Assembly (NCBI GenBank): GCA_937885695.1
Contig: CALABP010000027.1
Coordinates: forward strand, 1-56,308
DNA from: DTU089 sp002440045
GTDB taxonomy: Bacteria > Bacillota > Clostridia > Oscillospirales > Acutalibacteraceae
Direction of reading: 5' to 3'
Length of the DNA: 56,308 nt
The notes under the pieces were generated by a model. It did not search any database, was not told the DNA's origin, and saw nothing but the letters and a program-made list of their open reading frames with translations. Made by a program: the position numbers and the translations under genes. Numbering within the stretch: the first letter of the stretch is position 1; every line of letters begins with the position of its first letter. Below, in pieces: positions 1 to 8,500 of the stretch.

Positions 1-1242
1 GGTATGACGCTTGATATGCGCAAGCGCTTTAACAAAGTTATAAGCTTCAACGAAAAAGACCAGACAATTACCGTTCAGGCGGGTATGTCAGGTCCGAAGC
101 TTGAAGAAACGCTTCACAATGCGCCGAAGCTTTTCGGGGCAAAGCGCGCTTATACATGCGGGCATTTTCCGCAGTCGTTTGAATACAGCAGCGTCGGCGG
201 CTGGACGGTTACACGCGGTGCGGGTCAGAACAGCACATATTACGGCACCATTGCCGACATTGTGCTTTCGCAGAAATATGCAACGCCCATAGGCAGAATT
301 GTAACAAGCCACTACCCGCGCGAAGCAACGGGCCCCAACCTCAATCAAATTATGATGGGTTCGGAAGGCACGTTCGGCGTGCTCACCGAGGTTACATTGC
401 GCGTATTCCGCTGGATGCCCGAAAACCGCAAGCGTTTCTCATATATGTTTAAAAATTGGGAAGTAGCCATGGCGGCGGCGCGCGAAATGATGCAGTGCGA
501 ATGCGGATATTCTTCTGTATTCCGTTTATCCGACCCCGAAGAAACGCACCTTATGCTCAAGCTTTATAACGTTGATGAAACGCCGCTTGCGCCCATACTC
601 GACAAGTTCGGCTACAAGGATATGGAGCGCTGTATGTTTTTGGGCTTCACCGACGGTGAAAAGGGCTTTTCAAGAAACGTTGCGGCTAACATCGCAAAAA
701 TCGCTCTTAAACACGGCGCAATGCCAATGACGGGTTATGTCACAAAAAGCTGGGAAAAAGGCCGTTTTAACGACCCGTATTTAAGAGATACGTTAATGGA
801 TTTCAGCATTATTACCGACACGCTTGAATGCACTGTTAACTGGTCGAATATGGCACAGGTTCACCGCGACGTAAGAAAGGTTTGCCATGCGCTGCCGAAC
901 ACCGTTGTTACAACGCATATGTCGCACTGCTATCCGCAGGGCGCAAACCTGTATTTCATTTTTATTACAAAAATGAACGATGCGGACGAATTCAAACGCT
1001 ACCACACAACAATTCTTGATGCAATTCAAAAATCGGGCGCTGCGATTTCGCACCACCACGGCATCGGCAAAATGTTTGCACCGTGGCTTGAGGGCTACAT
1101 CGGCGAAAAAGAATACGGCGTATTTAAAACGCTCAAAAACTATTTTGACCCCGATTATATGATGAACCCCGGCGGAACAATCGGTCTTGACCTTTTGCCC
1201 GAAGAAAAGAAGTTTTTGAACACGCGCGAGGATTATCGCTGA
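1..1242 (+). CDS. FAD-binding oxidase, alkyl-DHAP synthase-like (5' truncated)
   Basis: C-terminal 413 codons of a flavoprotein of the vanillyl-alcohol-oxidase/PCMH superfamily, closest in pattern to alkyldihydroxyacetonephosphate synthase. The reading frame is open at the left window edge, and the start of the FAD-binding domain is missing, so the Met at base 4 is probably internal. Visible features are the second half of the FAD domain (SSVGGWTVTRGAGQNS and MMGSEGTFGVLTEVTLRVF) and, near the C terminus, the HHHGIGKMFAPW motif followed by FDPDYMMNPGG. In the family that His cluster lies in the active site. AGPS enzymes swap the acyl chain of acyl-DHAP for an alkyl chain in ether lipid synthesis. 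Bacterial homologues are often of unknown substrate, so the exact reaction is inferred. A glycolate/lactate oxidase-type role is the alternative. Confidence 0.8.
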   Translation, partial: GMTLDMRKRFNKVISFNEKDQTITVQAGMSGPKLEETLHNAPKLFGAKRAYTCGHFPQSFEYSSVGGWTVTRGAGQNSTYYGTIADIVLSQKYATPIGRIVTSHYPREATGPNLNQIMMGSEGTFGVLTEVTLRVFRWMPENRKRFSYMFKNWEVAMAAAREMMQCECGYSSVFRLSDPEETHLMLKLYNVDETPLAPILDKFGYKDMERCMFLGFTDGEKGFSRNVAANIAKIALKHGAMPMTGYVTKSWEKGRFNDPYLRDTLMDFSIITDTLECTVNWSNMAQVHRDVRKVCHALPNTVVTTHMSHCYPQGANLYFIFITKMNDADEFKRYHTTILDAIQKSGAAISHHHGIGKMFAPWLEGYIGEKEYGVFKTLKNYFDPDYMMNPGGTIGLDLLPEEKKFLNTREDYR

Positions 1243-1362
1243 AAATCGGCAGTTTTGCATCAATTTGCAGAGTTTTGCGATATGCGAAGCAAACGAGTTT
1301 GACAGCTTGCCCGAAGAAGAGATTTTTTGAACACGCGCGAGGATTATCGCTGAAAACCGGCA
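1195..1362 (+). repeat. Imperfect tandem duplication of the FAD-oxidase gene tail
   Basis: Bases 1195-1251, covering the last codons and stop of the oxidase gene, recur at 1307-1362 (112 bp period) with a few substitutions and a one-base deletion. Both copies contain GAACACGCGCGAGGATTATC and then CGCTGAAAA. Weaker similarity continues past each copy (CGGCA...TTTGC...CAATTT). The second copy cannot be translated as an extension because the gene already stopped, so it is a decaying duplicate of the gene end. Confidence 0.8.
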
Positions 1363-1379
1363 TCTTTGCGGCAATTTAC

Positions 1380-1465
1380 AATCTTGCGATGTTTTGTAAT
1401 AATTTTTGATTTTTTGCGATTTTTGTGATATTTCGCAATATTTTGCGATACTTTGCGATATTCAA
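1380..1465. repeat. Degenerate TTTTGCGAT-type low-complexity stretch
   Basis: Short AT-rich words of the form TTTTGCGAT, TTTGTGATAT, TTTCGCAATA and TTTTGCGATAC follow each other roughly every 10-15 bases, with no open frame. Part of the gene-free stretch between the FAD oxidase and the small RNA candidate. No function can be assigned. Confidence 0.5.
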
Positions 1466-1473
1466 ATTCAGGC

Positions 1474-1502
1474 TTGCTTTATTCTTTTGATGTTGATATA
1501 AT
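1474..1502 (+). promoter_or_regulatory. Predicted sigma-A promoter of small RNA candidate
   Basis: TTGCTT (1474-1479), a 17-base spacer and a perfect TATAAT (1497-1502). It would start a plus-strand transcript near base 1509. No coding region lies downstream before a terminator. Confidence 0.6.
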
Positions 1503-1508
1503 AATTAC

Positions 1509-1585
1509 GGTGAGAGCGACGGCACAGTCCGCGCAGAACCTTTTTACCACTTCCCCTGCCGCAAAACGGCGGGGGTTACTTTTTG
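1509..1585 (+). ncRNA. Candidate small RNA (promoter-to-terminator, no ORF)
   Basis: About 75 nt lie between a good sigma-A promoter and a rho-independent terminator. The terminator stem is CCCC-T-GCCG (1553-1561) paired with CGGC-GGGG (1567-1574), ending in ACTTTTTG. The transcript has no start codon with a ribosome binding site. I do not recognise it as SRP, 6S, tmRNA or RNase P. It lies just past the leader-distal end of the CRISPR array and converges with array transcription. It could also be the end of a longer leader. Confidence 0.4.
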
Positions 1586-1593
1586 CCTTTTAA

Positions 1594-1623
1594 TAAAAAA
1601 ACAAGCCCGACAGACGGACTTGT
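1594..1623 (-). terminator. Rho-independent terminator of the CRISPR array transcript
   Basis: On the minus strand ACAAG-T-CCG, loop, CGG-G-CTTGT is followed by a run of seven T. It lies 48 bases past the last repeat and is oriented to stop transcription coming from the array. This supports minus-strand transcription of the array. Confidence 0.75.
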
Positions 1624-1670
1624 ATCAGATTCGCGCTTATTAAAGATGAAGCGCATTTGCACTGCTTATG

Positions 1671-3624
1671 TTTTTACTACCTTATGAAATTACACTACTC
1701 TCAAACCCCTTTGGGAAAGAGACCTTCTCGTGCTTGGTTTTACTACCTTATGAAATTACACTACTCTCAAACAGAGACAATCACGCCGACATCGGGGTAC
1801 TCGTTTTACTACCTTATGAAATTACACTACTCTCAAACAGAAGTCGAAATCAAGTATATTGCCCGCTTGTTTTACTACCTTATGAAATTACACTACTCTC
1901 AAACCCGCGATACGGGCGAGAGTTATCGCGGAGGGTTTTACTACCTTATGAAATTACACTACTCTCAAACAGTATGCTTGTAATAGAACAAGGGAATTTC
2001 GTTTTACTACCTTATGAAATTACACTACTCTCAAACATATCGACAACAGCTTGAATTATCTGCGGAGTTTTACTACCTTATGAAATTACACTACTCTCAA
2101 ACCCCATGAACATCAAAGAGGTTTGTGCTCTTGTTTTACTACCTTATGAAATTACACTACTCTCAAACTCTATCGGTCTTGTTAAGCGTATCGTTTCGTT
2201 TTACTACCTTATGAAATTACACTACTCTCAAACACAATTCCGATTCCCATTAATTGTTTGTATTGTTTTACTACCTTATGAAATTACACTACTCTCAAAC
2301 CCATCGGGGAGCGAGAAGCTTAGAGCAGGCGTTTTACTACCTTATGAAATTACACTACTCTCAAACTGTTTCTGTTAGATCTAACAATTACAGTAGGTTT
2401 TACTACCTTATGAAATTACACTACTCTCAAACCCCTTTGGGAAAGAGACTTTCTCGTGCTTGAGTTTTACTACCTTATGAAATTACACTACTCTCAAACA
2501 GCGGCTTTCTTCTGTTCCTCGGAGGCTTTGTTTTACTACCTTATGAAATTACACTACTCTCAAACTGTAACAAAAAAACATATATGTTCCTCAAAGTTTT
2601 ACTACCTTATGAAATTACACTACTCTCAAACTTTCGTCCGCTGCGGGCTTTTTTAAGCTCGGTTTTACTACCTTATGAAATTACACTACTCTCAAACATA
2701 TAAAAAAACATGATTTTAGCAAGAAAGCGTTTTACTACCTTATGAAATTACACTACTCTCAAACAATACGGGCGATGGTTACTACAGAGGGGGCGTTTTA
2801 CTACCTTATGAAATTACACTACTCTCAAACAAACTCGGAAGTAATACTATGAGTATGTTAGTTTTACTACCTTATGAAATTACACTACTCTCAAACGCCT
2901 GTGCTCAACTTATACGCTTTCATTAAGTTTTACTACCTTATGAAATTACACTACTCTCAAACTATTATTGTCATATGGATCGTCCGTAGCCGAGTTTTAC
3001 TACCTTATGAAATTACACTACTCTCAAACTTAGGTATGAAGTGGGGTAAGAGGAAAAACGTTTTACTACCTTATGAAATTACACTACTCTCAAACATCAA
3101 GCATTGACGATACTGCGCCCGAAGTGTTTTACTACCTTATGAAATTACACTACTCTCAAACATCTTCTCGCAGGTCTTTTAATCTTTGTGCGTTTTACTA
3201 CCTTATGAAATTACACTACTCTCAAACACTCTCGTATTTCTCTTGCAGAGAGTTATAGTTTTACTACCTTATGAAATTACACTACTCTCAAACCCTGAGA
3301 CATGGAAAGAAACAAAGTTACTCGTTTTACTACCTTATGAAATTACACTACTCTCAAACAGGCTTAATTTGCAATGCATACATCTGACTGTTTTACTACC
3401 TTATGAAATTACACTACTCTCAAACTGTAGATGAGGGCGGCGATGCCCCCAACCAGTTTTACTACCTTATGAAATTACACTACTCTCAAACTAACAATCC
3501 AACTGTCCGAAAAGGTTCTTGAGTTTTACTACCTTATGAAATTACACTACTCTCAAACGGGGATATATGTTCAAGGAAAATCGCAATGGTTTTACTACCT
3601 TATGAAATTACACTACTCTCAAAC
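1671..3624 (-). CRISPR. Type II-A CRISPR array, 30 repeats and 29 spacers
   Basis: Thirty copies of a 36-bp repeat. In transcript orientation (minus strand) it starts GTTTGAGAGTAGTGTAATTT and ends CATAAGGTAGTAAAAC. They are separated by 29 spacers of 29-31 bp, mostly 30. All repeats are identical except the leader-distal one at 1671-1706, whose last transcribed base is changed (C to A), as expected for the oldest repeat. Orientation rests on four observations: complementarity to the plus-strand tracrRNA, the same direction as the cas genes, a leader ending ATTTGAG at 3625-3631, and a minus-strand terminator at 1594-1623. Spacers at 1707-1736 and 2433-2463 are near-identical. Short open frames across the array are repeat artefacts, not genes. 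Confidence 0.98.
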
Positions 3625-3715
3625 CTCAAATTGTGAAAGTAAACCGCGCCCACTACACTGCGCGGGGTATTCAAAAGGCAGTATTTGCTAATGCAAATTA
3701 ATTATAAATCATTTT
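3625..3715 (-). promoter_or_regulatory. CRISPR leader with ATTTGAG anchor
   Basis: AT-rich 91-bp stretch between the csn2 stop and the first repeat. Its last bases read CACAATTTGAG directly before the first GTTTGAGAG. ATTTGAG at this place is the leader-anchoring sequence used by type II-A Cas1-Cas2 for polarised spacer integration in streptococci. Upstream lies a hairpin CCGCGC/GCGCGG (3642-3663). A clear promoter was not identified; TTGCAT with a poor -10 is the best visible candidate. Confidence 0.75.
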
Positions 3716-4378
3716 TCATTCGCTGTCAATCACGCAAAGCTCACTGTCAATAACGGCTATACGTTCGCCGAGCGCGGGCGCTGGCTGCAGGCACTCTATA
3801 GACAAAAGCGAAATATGCTCTAAAGCAAGCGTTTTATAAATAAGCTCTGCCTCGCTTCCCGTGAAAAATCTTCTGAATTCCTGAACAACAAAGATTTTTG
3901 TTTTTAAATATTTTGAAGAAAGCTTTAAAAAGGTTGAAAAGCGCTCGGCAAAATCGCCGTCGGTGCGCGGGCGCGGCTTAAAAAGATTTATTAATGCGTG
4001 TGTGTCGTCAACGCAGGTATAATCGCAGTCAAACTCGCACATTTCTGCAAGCTTTTCGGCAAAAAGCGACAGGCTCGCCTTTATTTCGGCAGTTTTTTCA
4101 AAAAGCTCTGTGTCGGCAACGTCGCAAAAATAGGCGCTGAGTTTTGTCAGAAGCTTTTTGTTTTCAAGATAAGGCTCAAGCGGGTTTACAAACATACCTT
4201 TTTGCGAAAAATTAAACGGCACGTTGTCTTCCGAAAACACAAACAAATCCTCTTCGCCGCCGCATGAAAGCATTGAAAGCGTGTCGCGGTAAAGCTTTGT
4301 GTTTTCAATTACCAAAAGCCCTGCTTCACCCTCGCCGATTACAAGCGGCCTGTCTAAAAATTTGAACGCAACGGTCAT
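3716..4378 (-). CDS. csn2: CRISPR-associated protein Csn2 (type II-A)
   Basis: A 220-residue protein of the Csn2 family, the marker of subtype II-A. Csn2 forms a tetrameric ring that binds DNA ends and works with Cas1, Cas2 and Cas9 in acquiring new spacers. It is not needed for interference. Recognition rests on position (last cas gene before the array), on length, and on Csn2-like features: an N-terminal FKFLDRPLVIGEGEAGLLVI strand region, a central acidic helical part, and a C-terminal ATPase-like remnant with TKIFVVQEFRRFFT and ALEHISLLSIE. The start overlaps the cas2 stop by 4 bases (ATGA), so it is probably translationally coupled. Csn2 subfamilies diverge strongly, so the subfamily is not assigned. 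Confidence 0.85.
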   Translation of the reverse strand: MTVAFKFLDRPLVIGEGEAGLLVIENTKLYRDTLSMLSCGGEEDLFVFSEDNVPFNFSQKGMFVNPLEPYLENKKLLTKLSAYFCDVADTELFEKTAEIKASLSLFAEKLAEMCEFDCDYTCVDDTHALINLFKPRPRTDGDFAERFSTFLKLSSKYLKTKIFVVQEFRRFFTGSEAELIYKTLALEHISLLSIECLQPAPALGERIAVIDSELCVIDSE

Positions 4379-4695
4379 ATTATCAAAAACCTTTCGTCGG
4401 TATCTATTATATTGCTTTTTCGTTCGCCGACAATAATTTCCATTTTTGAAAACTGCTTTTCGGTTATAATTAAAACTTCAACAATCCCGGCGGGCGGCTT
4501 TTTCTTTTTAAGGCTTTCGCAAACTGCCGCGGCGGCATTTTGATTGACGGCGATTTTTGAATAAACCGATTCCTGCATCATTATGAATCCGCTTTTAATC
4601 AAAAATTTTCTGAATGCGGTGTATTCGCGCCGGTCTTTGGCGGTTTTTGTGGGTAAATCAAAAAGAACAAGCACTCTCATAAATCTATAACTCAT
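4375..4695 (-). CDS. cas2: CRISPR-associated endoribonuclease-fold protein Cas2
   Basis: A 106-residue ferredoxin-fold protein. The N-terminal strand MRVLVLFDLPTKTAKDRREY, with its Asp after the hydrophobic strand, is the Cas2 signature. GFIMMQESVYSKIAVNQNAA follows, as in type II Cas2. In the integrase complex a Cas2 dimer bridges two Cas1 dimers and sets spacer length. The chosen start overlaps the cas1 stop by one base (TAATG). An internal ATG five codons later (4680) would give a more standard N terminus. Neither has a clear ribosome binding site, so translation probably depends on cas1. Confidence 0.92.
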   Translation of the reverse strand: MSYRFMRVLVLFDLPTKTAKDRREYTAFRKFLIKSGFIMMQESVYSKIAVNQNAAAAVCESLKKKKPPAGIVEVLIITEKQFSKMEIIVGERKSNIIDTDERFLII

Positions 4696-5567
4696 TATTC
4701 TGTTTCGGGAAACTTCAGCAAAGAAAAGTCGGACTGCTCGACGGCGGCAAACACGCTTTTTGAATAAATGCCTATTGTGTTTAAAAGCGTGTTTACTCTG
4801 CCGTCTGTTTTTAATTCGCTGTTTAAAAGATTAATCAAGCCGTATTTAATGTCTTTAGTAAAATCGTTCACGTTATTTTCCTTTACAAACCTGTCGACAA
4901 TAGGTCTGAAAGGTTCCATTAAATCACAGCCCAAATTAAACTGGTTAAAAATATTGTCGTGAAATAAGCCGAGCTGTGTATTGTAGCCGCAGGAAACGAT
5001 TTCTCGGTTAAAGCACGAAAGCAATATGCTGTAGCCGTAGTCCAGCGCGGCGTTTTCGGGGCGGTCGTCGTTTCGGCTGAAGTCTTTTCCGAAAAGCGCG
5101 TTAAAATACACCTTGGCGGCGTGACCCTCGCGGTTTGAAGCATCGTTAAACTCAAGCTCGTCTATATACTTTAAAAGCATTTCATATTGCACAAGCCCGA
5201 AGTGCTTTAAAACTTTTGCCTGATTTTTAATTTTTTGCGCCACAATTTCCGTCCAGACGCGCTGTTTTGAAAAATCGTCCCATTTAATCTGCTTTTTCAG
5301 CCGCGAACTGCAATCGTGACTGCCGTAAAGCGACATAAGCTCTGAACAGGGATTGCGCTTTTCATCGCAAAATATTACGTTCGTCTTGTTTTTTATAAGG
5401 TTGCACAAAAGTGCGGTTGTCACCGAACACGAGGTGTTTTCGACAATTAAAACGGAAATATCGTCAAGATAAACCTTTAAAATGTCGTCAACATCACGCA
5501 CAACAAGATACCCCATATTGTAATCAAGTTTAGACGGTTTTGTAACCGCAACAATGCGCCAACTCAT
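4695..5567 (-). CDS. cas1: CRISPR-associated integrase Cas1 (type II)
   Basis: A 290-residue Cas1, the metal-dependent integrase that inserts protospacers at the leader-repeat junction. The type II subgroup is suggested by the N terminus MSWRIVAVTKPSKLDYNMGY. Conserved acidic/His residues are visible in SNREGHAAKVYFNALFG (Glu), in GLFHDNIFNQFNLGCDLMEP (His, then Glu) and following. The start is set at 5567 because GAGGAGGGG lies 5-13 bases upstream of ATGAGTTGG. A TTG 15 bases earlier lies inside that ribosome binding site. The gene is 21 bases behind cas9 and overlaps cas2 by one base, within one operon. Confidence 0.95.
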   Translation of the reverse strand: MSWRIVAVTKPSKLDYNMGYLVVRDVDDILKVYLDDISVLIVENTSCSVTTALLCNLIKNKTNVIFCDEKRNPCSELMSLYGSHDCSSRLKKQIKWDDFSKQRVWTEIVAQKIKNQAKVLKHFGLVQYEMLLKYIDELEFNDASNREGHAAKVYFNALFGKDFSRNDDRPENAALDYGYSILLSCFNREIVSCGYNTQLGLFHDNIFNQFNLGCDLMEPFRPIVDRFVKENNVNDFTKDIKYGLINLLNSELKTDGRVNTLLNTIGIYSKSVFAAVEQSDFSLLKFPETE

Positions 5568-5588
5568 AACGCCCCTCCTCAAAGTATT

Positions 5589-8500
5589 TTAAAACAGTGA
5601 TAACTGTTTCTCTTTTGATTCTTTTTCGTGCTCAACAAGAGTTATCTCTTGCTCAAAAAGTCCTGTAACCGACTGGTTTATAAGTGTTATTTTTTCAACG
5701 TTTTTAATATCCGATATTTTGGAGTTAAGCTTAAAGCCACCTGACGAACTGCTTCCGCCAATCATTGTCAAATCGCCCGTGGATGCATTTGCGTGAAGGA
5801 TATTAATGATTCCGCCCAAAACATAGCACTGCTCACCGGGTTTTAATGCAATGAACTTTTCGCGGCCGTTTTTCATAATGTTGCATACCGTTTCGGTGCG
5901 CGATTTAAAAACAGTCTCGCTGAGCTTGTAAAGAATTGCATCGTAAAGATGTATACTCTTTTCAGGCGATATTCCGTCAAACGCAGTCGCTTCATATTGG
6001 CAATCCTTTGAACGTTTTTTTAATTCAAGCACTTTATTATTGAATTTGAACACTTTTTTAATATATACTTCGTCTTCATACGGCAACACAAGCTGTGTGC
6101 GCGGGTTAACGGTGACGCGTGCACCTTTGTCGCTTTTGCCGGTCAATGTCATTCTGAATCCGTCAAACGAAAGACATGCGCCGAGCTTTACGCAGGGAAT
6201 AACCACTTGTGCCTTTGTTTTAACAAGCTCGTATTCGGAAACATATTTTTCGGGGTTTTCAAGATACTCTTTTTCTCTGTATATCTCAATAGGCACAAGT
6301 CTTAAAACATCATTATTTTTTTCGCGGTATTTCACAAGTGAGAAATATGCGGTAGACGCACTGTCAAATCCGCCGTATTTTGAAATATCCGCCTTTGGAC
6401 CGCCTGCCTTTTGCGGCACCTGACCGCCGCCTTTTTTCTGAATTGTCGCATTAAACAGCTGTCCCGTTCCTTTGCCGGAATACCTTGTGTAGCGGATATT
6501 GTTTTTTGCCATTGTGTTTTTAACGATATTCATTGAGCGGTTGTTTTCGGTGTCCCACGCGCCTTTCACAGGATAATCAAACATTCTGTTAAGGCTGTAG
6601 CTGCCCGTGCCGTTTTGCGAAAGCCCGTCAATGAACCTGTTTAAATTGCAGGTGACTTTAACATCGTAAACATTGCCGACAACAATGTTAAGATATGCGT
6701 CTTTTGCGTGGTGATAGTCGTTAACCTCGCGGCATTTGAGCATTTGAACACGCTCGTTTCCGGTTTTGTTTTTGCTGTCGTCACTTCCGTGCCTGAAATC
6801 CGAAACAAGGCTTGCTTTGACATAAACGATTCTTGTGCCGTCTTTTTTATAAAAGTCCTCAAGAATATGCGCAACCGCCTTTGTTGCCTGGCGCGTTTCG
6901 ACAAGCTGGCGCGAAACAAAAGCCGAAAGCTCTTCATATGTAAGCGCCGTGCTTCTTGTGAGCCTGTTGTACTTTTCAGACGATATAAACTTCTTTGCCA
7001 ACAGCTCTTGCCAGAACCCGCGTCTATTTTCTCTTATTTCGCGGCTTATGGGGTATTCGTCGCTTTTTTTGCTGTTTGCGGGTCTGTAAACAAGCACGCG
7101 GTTTGAAAGGCTGTCGTCTTTAATTTTTGAGCGCGGATAAATATGGTCTATATCAAAATCCGACCTGCCGCTCATAAGCTCTTCAAGGTCTATTCTTCGC
7201 CCGGTGTACATACACTTACCGAGCTGTGTGTAATAAAGATAAAGCTTGTCGCTTCTTAAATCCTCGTCGGAGTGCTCGTTTAACGAGTTATAAAGCTCGC
7301 GATATGTTTCTTTATACGGCTCGTAATTCTCAAGAAACTGTGATTTTCTTGAAAGCTTGCGGCCGTTTCCGTCGGCGCCCTTTGCAACCTCGATAAAAAT
7401 CTTTTTCGGCGGGTGCTTCATTATTTTTTCTATCTCTTTGGTTATTAAAAGCGCGCGGTAAATCGGGCGCTTGACCTTGGGCGAAACGTACAGTTCTTCT
7501 ACGGCCTCTTTAACAGTAATATTCTCTTTAAAGCCGCTTTCTTCGCTGATTTTTCTTTCAAAGGTCTTGTTTTCGTCGCCGTCACAGCAAAAGTCGTTTG
7601 AATAAAGAAGCTCGTTCAAATTAAGATTTGTTTCCCACATAGCTGTAATAATGTTAACGCACTCGCCGCTATCTTTTTTGCATGCAATAACCTCGGTCAA
7701 AAATTCCTTTGACAGGTTGCCCCAACCTGTGTATTTGAGATTTGCAATCGCATCGATTTCTTTAGTTGAAAGCTTGTTTGAAAACAACTTTTTAAGGCGG
7801 CTTTTTAAAAGCTTTTTGTCGTCGCCGAAAATGGTAATGGCGGCTATTGCCGCTTCTTTTTCGTCAAAGGTCAAGTTCTCGTAACGCTTAAAGTCACTGA
7901 AAGATTTAAGCGTAGATTTAAAATCGCCGTCAAAACCGCTGAGAGTTTCAAACTCTTTGCCCTGCGATTTCAAGTAATTTTCAAGAGCTTTTTTTGTTAC
8001 CTTTCTGCCTTTTGTAAACAGTTCGTTAAAGATTCCCTGCTTAGTTTCAACGCTTGGCTTTTTGCCGTCGATTTTTAAATTGTTAAGCTCGTTAAGCACG
8101 CAGAATTTTGAATACAAAAGAGAGTTTTTCGGTATAACATCGCAAGTTTTAAGATATGTGCACTTGTTTGTGAGGTTGTTTATAAACCCTTCTGCAGACG
8201 CCTCGGTATCAATAACGCTGTTAAAATTCCACGGGTAGATTTTTTCGTTTTCTTTGCCGTCTTTTCTTACCATCCAAAAGCTTTCGGCGTGAGGATTTAA
8301 AGGCCCGATGTAATAAGGAACGCGGTAATTGAAAATGCTTAAAACCTTATCTGCAACCGATATACCGTTTTCGTCCTTTTCATTTAAAAACGGCAAATAT
8401 TCGCGGGCGTTTTCAAGAATTTTTTGAAGTTCTTTTTTCCCGAGCTGCATCGGAATTACGCTGTTGTCTTTAGACACCTGTTTTTGTAAGAATGTGCCTT

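Noticed and set aside
793..1374. Minus-strand 193-codon frame under the FAD-oxidase gene
   Set aside because: Antisense shadow of a clearly coding frame; its repeated RFSAIILARVQK peptide only reflects the duplicated gene tail.
1657..3434. Several plus-strand open frames of 60-130 codons with a repeated FYYLMKLHYSQT or VLLPYEITLLSN peptide
   Set aside because: They are translations of the CRISPR repeats; no ribosome binding sites, and they change frame with spacer length.
1671..3624. Array transcribed on the plus strand, because the repeat then starts with GTTTTA as in many II-A systems
   Set aside because: The plus-strand tracrRNA anti-repeat pairs with the minus-strand repeat, the leader motif ATTTGAG is at the csn2 side, the degenerate repeat is at the far end, and a minus-strand terminator follows.
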